Below, piece by piece: positions 43,963 to 50,827 of a DNA stretch of 50,827 nucleotides. Numbering within the stretch: position 1 is the stretch's first letter; each line of letters opens with the position of its first letter. The position numbers were made by a program, and so were the translations under genes. The DNA lies in NCBI RefSeq assembly GCF_001544555.2, contig NZ_FCOK02000074.1:1-50827 (forward strand), read 5' to 3'. Origin of the DNA: Caballeronia udeis. GTDB taxonomy: Bacteria > Pseudomonadota > Gammaproteobacteria > Burkholderiales > Burkholderiaceae. A model generated the notes under the pieces. That model saw only the letters and a list, made by a program, of their open reading frames with translations. It was not told the DNA's origin and did no database searches.

Positions 43963-46527
43963 GTGCGGGGTATCTTGATTGGTTTTGCACTGGGAGTCGC
44001 GTGCCTGCAACAGCAGGCTGCGCTGCCCGGCGTGGCGGTCATCTGCGCGCTTGTACTTATGTTCGGGTCCGCCTGTGCGATCGCGTTTTACTTGCCGCGG
44101 TTTCGCGCGGCATCGCTGATTGCGGCTGCATTGGTCGTTGGCTTTGGTTACGCCGCCTGGCGTGCAGACACGCGATTGCAACGTGTATTGCCCGTTGCGT
44201 TCGAGAACCGCAACATCGAGTTGACCGGATTCGTGCGCGGGTTGCCTATGCAAGGCGCGGACAGCACGCGGTTCCTGTTTGAAGTCGAATCGAACGATGC
44301 GGCGTTGCCGGATTTTCCGCGTGTCGTACAACTATCGTGGATAGCCGTGGATGGATCGAAACGCGGGCCTGCCGCCGTGCCGCCGCCTGCTCTTTGGGCC
44401 GGTCAACGATGGACGCTGGTTGCACGGTTAAAACGTCCGCATGGCAATGCAAATTTTCGTGGCCGGGACGCTGAGGTGGCGCTGCTCGCTCGCAACATCC
44501 GCGCGACCGGTTATGTGTCCATGCCGGGCGCGGCGCGGCGTTTGCCCACCGACGCGCGCGGCTTCGCCCTGACCATCGATCGTTGGCGGGCGCGCTTGCG
44601 CGAGCGGGTTTTAACGGCGCTCGACGGCGCTGCGCATCGAGGGATCGTGGTGGCGTTGGCAACCGGCGCGCAAGACACGGTCAGCGACGCCGACTGGACC
44701 TTGCTGCGCGCGACCGGCACCAGCCATCTGGTCGCAATTTCCGGCCTGCATATTGGTTTTGTCGCGGGGCTCGCGGCGCTATTGAGCGGCGGGTTGTGGC
44801 GGCGCTTGCGCTGGCGTGGATTGCCCGCGCCGCTGATCGTGTCGGCCCAGAAAGCGGCGGCGGCCGGTGCGGCGATATTTGCGGCCTTCTATGCAGCGCT
44901 CGCGGGATTCAACGTTCCCGCGCAACGATCGATGTGGATGCTGTGTTTCGTCGCGCTTGCCGTCCTGAGCGGCCGCCGGCCGGCGTCTTCGCTGGTGCTC
45001 GCGTGGGCGCTGGCATTGGTGCTGCTCGCCGATCCATGGGCGGTGACGGCGGCAGGATTCTGGTTATCGTTCTGCGCCGTGGCGGCCATCCTGTTTGCGA
45101 TTGCATCGCGGGGACGACGGGCATCGGTCGGCTTCGCGGAGGAGTTCGCGGTGCCTCAGGATGATGGGGGCCCTTCGTCGAAGGAATCCGGGGATGAAGG
45201 CGGCGCTCAACCACGCCGCCATATCCGCGACCGGCTTGGCGACGTGATTGGACGCATCCGTGTTCGCTCGTTCGCGTGGCTCAGACACACATTCAGGCGC
45301 ATCGGCCGAGGGATCGCGTCCAGCGCGCGCGTGCAATACGCCATAACGATTGGCCTTGCGCCGCTCACCGCGTACTGGTTTTTCCAGATCCCATTGCTGG
45401 GGCCGCTCGCCAACGCGTTCGCGATTCCCTGGATCAGCTTTCTCGTCACGCCGACGGTGCTTGTGGCCGTCTTGCTGCCCGTACCGCTTGACGTATTTGC
45501 GTACCGCGCGGCACATAGCTTGTTAGTGCCGATGTTCGACGCCCTGGCGCATCTGTCGGGACCGGCGTGGACCCTCTGGCGTTTGCCGCAGCCGGATGGT
45601 TTTGCACTTGTGGCCGCGGCCTTCGGCGTGATATGGGCGCTGGCTCCGCGCGGCTGGCCGTTGCGTTTTGCCGCGCCGCTCACCTGGCTGCCGCTCGCGC
45701 TGCCGGTTTCCAATGCGCCTCCGGCCGGCACGTTCCGGGTCACGGCGCTGGACATTGGCCAGGGTTCCTCGATTGTCATCGAAACCACCCATCACACCTT
45801 GCTCTTCGACACAGGCCCAGGCCCTGAATCCACGCGCGCAGGCGAGCGTCTCGTGGTGCCGTATCTGTTTGCCCACGGCCTGTTCACGCTCGATACGCTG
45901 ATGATCAGCCACTCGGACTCCGATCACTCAGGCGGAGCGCCCGCCGTGCTCGAGAGCATTCGGGTCAGGCAATTCGCGGCTTCGTTGCGGCCGCGTGAAG
46001 CGTTGTGGAAGACGGCGCAGGACCATGGCAGCGCTTTGCTGCGCTGCGTCGCGGGGCAGCGCTGGCAGTGGGACGGCGTGGTGTTCGACGTGCTGTGGCC
46101 GCAGGCCGGGCCGCTAGCGGCCAAACCGAACGCAACTTCATGCGTGCTGAAAGTAACGAGCGCGGCAGGGCGCTCGGCGCTGCTGACGGCCGACATTGAA
46201 GCCGACGTCGAACGCCAGTTGCTGCAACTCGGGCAACGCGAGCCCGCCCGGCTCCAGGCTGACGTGCTGATCGTGCCGCATCACGGTAGCAAGACGTCGT
46301 CTACCGAGCCTTTCCTCGACGCCGTGAAGCCGCGCGTTGCGGTATTTCAGGTAGGCTACCGCAACCGTTTCAACCATCCGCATCCGACGGTTTTCGAGCG
46401 GTATCGACTGCGTCATATCGAGTTATCGCGCAGCGACGAAGACGGCGCGGCACGCATGGACGTGTCGGCGGAGGTGTCCATCGAACGATTCAGGCAGACG
46501 CACGCGCGTTACTGGATGGGACGGTGA
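43963..46527 (+). CDS. comEC: ComEC/Rec2-family DNA uptake channel protein
   Basis: This inner-membrane protein takes up single-stranded DNA during natural transformation. The 854-residue product starts at GTG (43963) with GAGGAGCG in front. The N-terminal region has membrane helices and a small extracytoplasmic domain. The competence domain contains the family signature ATGTSHLVAISGLHIGFVAG and LAGFNVPAQRSMWML. The C-terminal metallo-beta-lactamase domain has ISHSDSDHSGGAP (about 649-661) and VPHHGSKTSS (about 771-780). A basic, Arg-rich stretch (about 395-440) between membrane segments is longer than in many homologues. The gene follows tatD by 92 bases. Confidence 0.93.
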   Translation: MRGILIGFALGVACLQQQAALPGVAVICALVLMFGSACAIAFYLPRFRAASLIAAALVVGFGYAAWRADTRLQRVLPVAFENRNIELTGFVRGLPMQGADSTRFLFEVESNDAALPDFPRVVQLSWIAVDGSKRGPAAVPPPALWAGQRWTLVARLKRPHGNANFRGRDAEVALLARNIRATGYVSMPGAARRLPTDARGFALTIDRWRARLRERVLTALDGAAHRGIVVALATGAQDTVSDADWTLLRATGTSHLVAISGLHIGFVAGLAALLSGGLWRRLRWRGLPAPLIVSAQKAAAAGAAIFAAFYAALAGFNVPAQRSMWMLCFVALAVLSGRRPASSLVLAWALALVLLADPWAVTAAGFWLSFCAVAAILFAIASRGRRASVGFAEEFAVPQDDGGPSSKESGDEGGAQPRRHIRDRLGDVIGRIRVRSFAWLRHTFRRIGRGIASSARVQYAITIGLAPLTAYWFFQIPLLGPLANAFAIPWISFLVTPTVLVAVLLPVPLDVFAYRAAHSLLVPMFDALAHLSGPAWTLWRLPQPDGFALVAAAFGVIWALAPRGWPLRFAAPLTWLPLALPVSNAPPAGTFRVTALDIGQGSSIVIETTHHTLLFDTGPGPESTRAGERLVVPYLFAHGLFTLDTLMISHSDSDHSGGAPAVLESIRVRQFAASLRPREALWKTAQDHGSALLRCVAGQRWQWDGVVFDVLWPQAGPLAAKPNATSCVLKVTSAAGRSALLTADIEADVERQLLQLGQREPARLQADVLIVPHHGSKTSSTEPFLDAVKPRVAVFQVGYRNRFNHPHPTVFERYRLRHIELSRSDEDGAARMDVSAEVSIERFRQTHARYWMGR

Positions 46528-46572
46528 ACACAAGATTAAAAGCAACACATTAAAAAAGAGAGGGCACGCCGC

Positions 46573-47421
46573 TTGAAAGACATCCTGCATTTTTCGCATG
46601 CGAACGGGTTCCCCGCATCGACGTACCGGACAATCTTTGCCGAACTCGCCGATGACTACGAGATTCGCGCGATCGAACGTTTTGGTCACGATCCGCGGTT
46701 TCCGGTGACGCGCGACTGGCCGCATCTGGTGGATCAACTGCTCGAGGACATCGACGCCAGACGTCCGGCCGACGCAAAAGTGTGGCTGGTCGGGCATTCG
46801 CTGGGCGGGTATCTGTCGCTGATGGCGGCGCTCAAGCGGCCGCAATGGGTGAAAGGCGTCGTGATGCTGGATTCGCCGGTGATCGCCGGCTGGCGCAGCA
46901 GTCTGCTGCGTTTATCGCAATGGACCGGGCTCGACACGCGGCTTTCGCCCGCCGCCGCGACTAAAAATCGCCGCACGGACTGGCCGAGCCGCGAAGACGC
47001 GTGGCGCCACTTTCACGCGAAACCCGCGTTCGCCCGCTGGGACGAGCGCATGTTGTCGGATTACATCGATTTCGCGATTCCGGCGGAGATGGTTGGCGCC
47101 GCGGACGTCGGCGGTATCAATGAAGCTGCCGGCGGCCTCAACCGTCCCCGCAAGCTCGCGTTTGATCGCGATGTCGAATTCCGTATCTACAAGACGTTGC
47201 CGCGTACGCTGGGTGCGCGGGTCGCGCACGGCGTGCCGGTGCCGGTTGGATTCATCGCCGGAACGCATTCCCGGGAAGTGCGCCAGGTTGGGCTGAATAT
47301 GACGCAGCGTATTGTGGACGGGCATTTCGAATGGATCCAGGGCAGTCATCTGTTTCCAATGGAACGCCCGGTGGAAACGGCGCGCGCATTGCAGCGCGCG
47401 CTTAACGGGCTGCGGGGATAA
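46573..47421 (+). CDS. Alpha/beta hydrolase
   Basis: This is an alpha/beta-fold hydrolase of unknown substrate. The 282-residue product begins LHFSHANGFPASTYRTIFAE, with an oxyanion-type HANG motif. The nucleophile elbow is VGHSLGGY with Ser76; the likely catalytic His259 lies in QGSHLFPMERP, and an acidic partner precedes it. The start is a TTG (46573) with AGAGGG eight bases upstream; no ATG fits the fold's first strand. It follows comEC by 45 bases on the same strand and may be co-transcribed, without an obvious functional link. Esterase, epoxide hydrolase or dehalogenase cannot be distinguished. Confidence 0.88.
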   Translation: MKDILHFSHANGFPASTYRTIFAELADDYEIRAIERFGHDPRFPVTRDWPHLVDQLLEDIDARRPADAKVWLVGHSLGGYLSLMAALKRPQWVKGVVMLDSPVIAGWRSSLLRLSQWTGLDTRLSPAAATKNRRTDWPSREDAWRHFHAKPAFARWDERMLSDYIDFAIPAEMVGAADVGGINEAAGGLNRPRKLAFDRDVEFRIYKTLPRTLGARVAHGVPVPVGFIAGTHSREVRQVGLNMTQRIVDGHFEWIQGSHLFPMERPVETARALQRALNGLRG

Positions 47422-47540
47422 CGCATATCCCGCGAGACGCTGTTGAGCCACATTCAATCCGCCGATAAATCCGCGACTGAAACTTGTCTTGCGCTGTAAA
47501 TCGGCCCCGTCCGGCTCTGGGTTCCGGGGCGCCTTTCGGG

Positions 47541-47546
47541 TATAAT
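47541..47546 (+). promoter_or_regulatory. Candidate -10 element of pyrG
   Basis: A perfect TATAAT lies 25 bases before the pyrG ATG, in sequence that is otherwise GC-rich. No convincing -35 hexamer is at the expected distance. A short T-run (47550-47554) follows immediately at the likely transcript start, of interest because pyrimidine-sensitive initiation uses such runs in other bacteria; here this is speculative. Confidence 0.5.
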
Positions 47547-47571
47547 CCGTTTTTCCCGCGAGCACCTAGCG

Positions 47572-49296
47572 ATGACCAAATATGTATTCGTCACCGGCGG
47601 CGTAGTGTCTTCCCTCGGCAAGGGTATTGCCGCCGCTTCCCTCGCCGCGATCCTCGAATCGCGCGGTCTGAAAGTCACCCTCCTAAAGCTCGATCCCTAC
47701 ATCAACGTCGACCCCGGCACGATGAGCCCGTTTCAGCACGGGGAAGTGTTCGTGACGGAAGATGGTGCGGAAACGGACCTTGACCTTGGGCACTACGAGC
47801 GCTTCATCAGCACGAAGATGCGCAAGGCCAATAACTTCACGACCGGTCAGATCTACGAGTCGGTGATCCGCAAGGAACGCCGCGGCGAATATCTCGGCAA
47901 GACGGTTCAGGTCATTCCGCATATCACCAACGAAATCCAGGCTTTCCTGCAGCGCGGCGCGGCTGCGGCCACCTGCGGCGAGCCCGACGTGGCGATCGTG
48001 GAAATTGGCGGGACGGTGGGCGACATCGAATCGCTGCCGTTCCTCGAAGCCGCGCGCCAGATGAGCTTGCGCCTGGGACGCAACACCGCGTGTTTCGTGC
48101 ATCTGACGCTCGTGCCGTATATCGCGACGGCCGGCGAACTCAAGACGAAACCCACGCAGCATAGCGTGCAGAAGCTGCGCGAAATCGGTATCTCGCCGCA
48201 CGTGCTGCTGTGCCGCGCGGATCGTCCGATTCCCGGCGACGAACGCGCGAAGATTTCGCTGTTTTCCAATGTGCCGGAAGACGCGGTCATCTCGGTATGG
48301 GACGTGGACAGCATCTACAAGATTCCGCAGATGCTGCATGACCAGGGTCTCGACAACATCATTTGCGAAGAGCTCAAGCTCACGGCGAAACCCGCCGACC
48401 TCAGCATGTGGGCCGGTCTCGTCCAGAAGCTCGAGAACCCGCAAAACGAAGTCACCATCGGCATGGTCGGCAAGTATGTGGAACTGACCGAGTCGTACAA
48501 GTCGCTGATCGAGGCGCTCAAGCACGCGTCCATTCATACGTCGACGAAGGTCAACATTGAATACATCGATTCCGAGCAGATCGAAACGGATGGCGTAGCC
48601 GGCCTCAAGCATCTCGACGCCGTGCTCGTGCCCGGTGGTTTCGGCGCGCGCGGCACTGAAGGCAAGATCAAGGCGATCCAGTACGCACGTGAATCGAAGA
48701 CACCATACCTGGGCATTTGCCTTGGCATGCAACTGGCTGTGATCGAATTTGCCCGGGACGTCGCCGGCCTGGCGGACGCGAACAGCACGGAATTTGATTC
48801 ATCGACCACCAATCCGGTCGTCGCGCTCATCACCGAGTGGTATGACCGCGCGGGCCGCGTTGAAAAGCGTACGGAAGAGTCGGATCTGGGCGGCACGATG
48901 CGTCTGGGTTCGCAGAAATGTCCGATCAAGCCGGGCACCATGGCTGCGCGTATCTACGGTACGGACGTGAACGAGCGCCATCGGCATCGTTATGAAGTGA
49001 ACAACCGCTTCGTGCCGCAACTCGAGGCGGGCGGCCTGGTGATCAGCGCGCGCACGCCGAGCGAAGATCTGCCGGAAATGATGGAGCTGCCGGAATCCAT
49101 GCACCCATGGTTCGTCGGCGTGCAGTTCCATCCGGAGTTCACGTCGTCACCGCGCAATGGTCATCCGCTTTTCAAGGAATTCGTCGAAGCGGCGCGTGCG
49201 CATCACCTGGCGTTGAAGGCGAACGGCCTGGCGAGCACGGTTGCTGAACACGTGCCCGCGCCGGCCGTGGCGGTTTCCGTCGGAGCGCAAGCATGA
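47572..49296 (+). CDS. pyrG: CTP synthase
   Basis: CTP synthase makes CTP from UTP using ATP and glutamine. The 574-residue product has the synthetase domain (1-270; YVFVTGGVVSSLGKGI with the P-loop, KLDPYINVDPGTMSPFQHGE) and a class I glutaminase domain. In the glutaminase, nucleophile Cys383 is in LGICLGMQLAVIE, with His520 and Glu522 in FHPEFTS. It is about 30 residues longer than E. coli PyrG; part of the excess is an Ala/Val-rich C-terminal tail that ends the gene just as kdsA begins. The stop overlaps the kdsA ATG by four bases, so the two are translationally coupled. Confidence 0.97.
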   Translation: MTKYVFVTGGVVSSLGKGIAAASLAAILESRGLKVTLLKLDPYINVDPGTMSPFQHGEVFVTEDGAETDLDLGHYERFISTKMRKANNFTTGQIYESVIRKERRGEYLGKTVQVIPHITNEIQAFLQRGAAAATCGEPDVAIVEIGGTVGDIESLPFLEAARQMSLRLGRNTACFVHLTLVPYIATAGELKTKPTQHSVQKLREIGISPHVLLCRADRPIPGDERAKISLFSNVPEDAVISVWDVDSIYKIPQMLHDQGLDNIICEELKLTAKPADLSMWAGLVQKLENPQNEVTIGMVGKYVELTESYKSLIEALKHASIHTSTKVNIEYIDSEQIETDGVAGLKHLDAVLVPGGFGARGTEGKIKAIQYARESKTPYLGICLGMQLAVIEFARDVAGLADANSTEFDSSTTNPVVALITEWYDRAGRVEKRTEESDLGGTMRLGSQKCPIKPGTMAARIYGTDVNERHRHRYEVNNRFVPQLEAGGLVISARTPSEDLPEMMELPESMHPWFVGVQFHPEFTSSPRNGHPLFKEFVEAARAHHLALKANGLASTVAEHVPAPAVAVSVGAQA

Positions 49297-50147
49297 AGCT
49301 GTGTGATTTCGAAGTCGGTCTGGACCAGCCGTTTTTCCTGATCGCGGGCACGTGTGTGGTCGAGTCGGAGCAAATGACGATTGACGTCGCTGGCCGCCTC
49401 AAGGAAATCTGCGCGAAAGTGGGCGTGCCGTTCATCTACAAATCGTCGTATGACAAAGCCAATCGCAGTTCCGGCAAGTCGTTCCGCGGTCTTGGCATGG
49501 ACGAAGGCCTGCGGATTCTCGGCGAAGTAAAAAAACAACTCGGCCTGCCCGTTCTCACCGATGTTCATTCGGAGCACGAGATCGAGGCGGTCGCGTCGGT
49601 TGTGGACGTGCTGCAGACGCCCGCGTTCCTGTGCCGCCAGACCGATTTCATTCACGCATGCGCGCGTTCGGGGAAACCGGTCAACATCAAGAAGGGCCAG
49701 TTTCTCGCGCCGCACGACATGAAGAACGTCATCGACAAAGCCCGCGACGCCGCGCGCGAAGCCGGTTTGTCCGACGACCGGTTCATGGCGTGCGAACGTG
49801 GCGTGTCGTTTGGTTATAACAATCTGGTTTCCGACATGCGCTCGCTCGCGATCATGCGGGAAACCAATGCGCCCGTCGTCTTCGACGCCACGCATTCCGT
49901 CCAGTTGCCGGGCGGGCAGGGCACGAGTTCAGGTGGACAGCGCGAATTCGTACCGGTGCTGGCACGTGCTGCGATCGCCACCGGCGTAGCGGGCGTGTTC
50001 ATGGAAACGCATCCGGACCCGGCGAACGCGAAGTCCGACGGACCGAACGCCGTACCGCTACACAGAATGGAAGCACTGCTGGAGACACTCGTTGCGTTGG
50101 ATCGGGCCGTGAAGCGCGGACCATTTCTCGAGAACGATTTCAGTTAA
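49293..50147 (+). CDS. kdsA: 3-deoxy-D-manno-octulosonate 8-phosphate synthase, metal-dependent type
   Basis: KdsA condenses arabinose-5-phosphate with phosphoenolpyruvate to make KDO-8-phosphate for the LPS inner core. The 284-residue TIM-barrel product has FIYKSSYDKANRSS, PVNIKKGQFLAP and CERGVSFGYNNL. Cys21 (LIAGTCVVES), His201 (FDATHSVQLPGG), Glu238 (VFMETHP) and Asp249 (AKSDG) match the metal ligands of the Aquifex class II enzyme, where E. coli KdsA has Asn instead of Cys. A metal-dependent enzyme is therefore predicted. The ATG overlaps the pyrG stop (ATGA). Confidence 0.96.
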   Translation: MKLCDFEVGLDQPFFLIAGTCVVESEQMTIDVAGRLKEICAKVGVPFIYKSSYDKANRSSGKSFRGLGMDEGLRILGEVKKQLGLPVLTDVHSEHEIEAVASVVDVLQTPAFLCRQTDFIHACARSGKPVNIKKGQFLAPHDMKNVIDKARDAAREAGLSDDRFMACERGVSFGYNNLVSDMRSLAIMRETNAPVVFDATHSVQLPGGQGTSSGGQREFVPVLARAAIATGVAGVFMETHPDPANAKSDGPNAVPLHRMEALLETLVALDRAVKRGPFLENDFS

Positions 50148-50229
50148 GGACGCTGCGGGCGCTGCGCATATTCAAGCGCAGGCGCTCGCTCAAGCATCCA
50201 CATCCGCGACGTACCGGTAGGGGAGTGTC

Positions 50230-50548
50230 ATGGCGAAGGGTTATGTCTTCATGAACGCGAACTTTACTGACCCCGATAAATTCGCCACATATCAGCCGTG
50301 ATCAATGAAGGCGATTGAAGCATACGGTGGTAAGTTTCTGGTGCGTAGCGGACGGAGTGAGGCGTTTGAAGATTAATGCGCCCACCCTCGGTCGTACCCG
50401 AATTTGTTGACTGCATTCGTTGACGACATTCATCGACTACGAGGCCGCCAAAAAATGGTATCACTCCGCCCAATACGAAGCCGAAGCGGCGCGCCACGTG
50501 CGAACGGGCGCAGCAGAATTGAACATGATGGTCGTAGAAGGCCTCTGA
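50230..50548 (+). pseudogene. Decayed DUF1330-family gene
   Basis: From the ATG at 50230 the sequence reads MAKGYVFMNANFTDPDKFAT and meets an in-frame TGA at 50299. It continues in the same frame with MKAIEAYGGKFLVRSGRSEA up to a TAA near 50374. In another frame it gives PPSVVPEFVD, and in a third TFIDYEAAKKWYHSAQYEAE up to NMMVVEGL and a TGA at 50546-50548. These pieces, in order, cover a complete small DUF1330 protein (about 95-100 residues). At least one nonsense mutation and two frameshifts break it. In related genomes I expect an intact gene between kdsA and eno; that needs checking. The family has a dimeric ferredoxin-like fold and unknown function. Confidence 0.85.
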
Positions 50549-50627
50549 AACCGGGCGCTCGCGCACCGGCAAGATGTTAAACCGACCTGCTGTCTGACCT
50601 GATTCACCGTCATTTCTTGAGGAAACC

Positions 50628-50827
50628 ATGAGTGCTATCGTAGATATCATCGGTCGCGAGATTCTGGACTCGCGAGGCAACCCCACCGTCGAATGTGACG
50701 TCCTGCTGGAGTCGGGCACGATGGGCCGCGCCGCGGTGCCGTCGGGTGCCTCCACCGGATCGCGCGAAGCGATCGAATTGCGCGACGGCGAAGCCGGCCG
50801 CTACGGCGGCAAGGGCGTGTTGAAGGC
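50628..50827 (+). CDS. eno: Enolase, N-terminal part (partial)
   Basis: Enolase converts 2-phosphoglycerate to phosphoenolpyruvate in glycolysis and is a degradosome component in some bacteria. Only the first 66 codons are present. The reading [20 protein letters not shown], then [20 protein letters not shown] with the catalytic loop, is diagnostic. TTGAGGA precedes the ATG at 50628. The gene runs off the end of the window. It follows kdsA and the DUF1330 remnant, in the pyrG-kdsA-eno order typical of Burkholderia. Confidence 0.96.

Overview
The window is a stretch of GC-rich beta-proteobacterial chromosome. Gene content and order point to Burkholderia sensu lato (Burkholderia, Paraburkholderia or Caballeronia): glnA-ntrB-ntrC, a FixLJ-like two-component pair divergent from aceE-aceF-lpdA, a PHA-granule phasin, an isc operon with a low-molecular-weight phosphatase in front, recJ-prfB-lysS, lolC-lolD-tatD-comEC, and pyrG-kdsA-eno. 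It is mostly housekeeping core genome. No rRNA, tRNA, CRISPR array, prophage or complete insertion sequence was recognised.

Layout. 1-3040: end of glnA, a strong terminator, then the nitrogen regulators ntrB/ntrC. 3250-6310: xthA, a small toxin-antitoxin locus whose toxin reading frame is broken, and a CodA-like amidohydrolase. 6350-9670: oligopeptidase A and folD on the minus strand. 9960-13130: FixJ-like regulator and FixL-like PAS kinase. 13440-20160: pyruvate dehydrogenase complex genes, with an unusual LpdA carrying two lipoyl domains. 20260-26030: phasin with its promoter, a histone-deacetylase-like hydrolase, a D-Ala-D-Ala carboxypeptidase/endopeptidase, an IclR regulator and two small exported proteins. 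26200-32850: phosphatase and iscR-iscS-iscU-iscA-hscB-hscA-fdx-iscX behind a promoter with two IscR boxes. 32960-39920 (minus strand): a glycine-zipper membrane protein, then lysS, prfB (with its +1 frameshift site), recJ and an RpfE-like protein. 40047-40680: an intact higBA module with a palindromic operator inside its promoter. 41112-47421: lolC, lolD, tatD, comEC and an alpha/beta hydrolase. 47572-50827: pyrG, kdsA, a DUF1330 pseudogene and the start of eno.

Functional themes are nitrogen regulation, entry of carbon into the TCA cycle with PHA storage nearby, iron-sulfur cluster assembly with autoregulation, translation factors, outer-membrane lipoprotein and LPS supply, and two small HigB-type toxin-antitoxin loci, one intact and one apparently decayed.

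I did not find a convincing, wholly undescribed multi-gene system. The points most worth checking are the CodA-like deaminase, where the residue matching the E. coli Asp314 specificity position is Cys (possible 5-methylcytosine deaminase); the frameshifted toxin beside an intact antitoxin and a nested palindrome; the FixL-like kinase with no visible haem-ligand His in its PAS domains; the four near-identical lipoyl modules spread over aceF and lpdA; and paired palindromes flanking the phasin promoter. All assignments are from reading the sequence; no database search was run.
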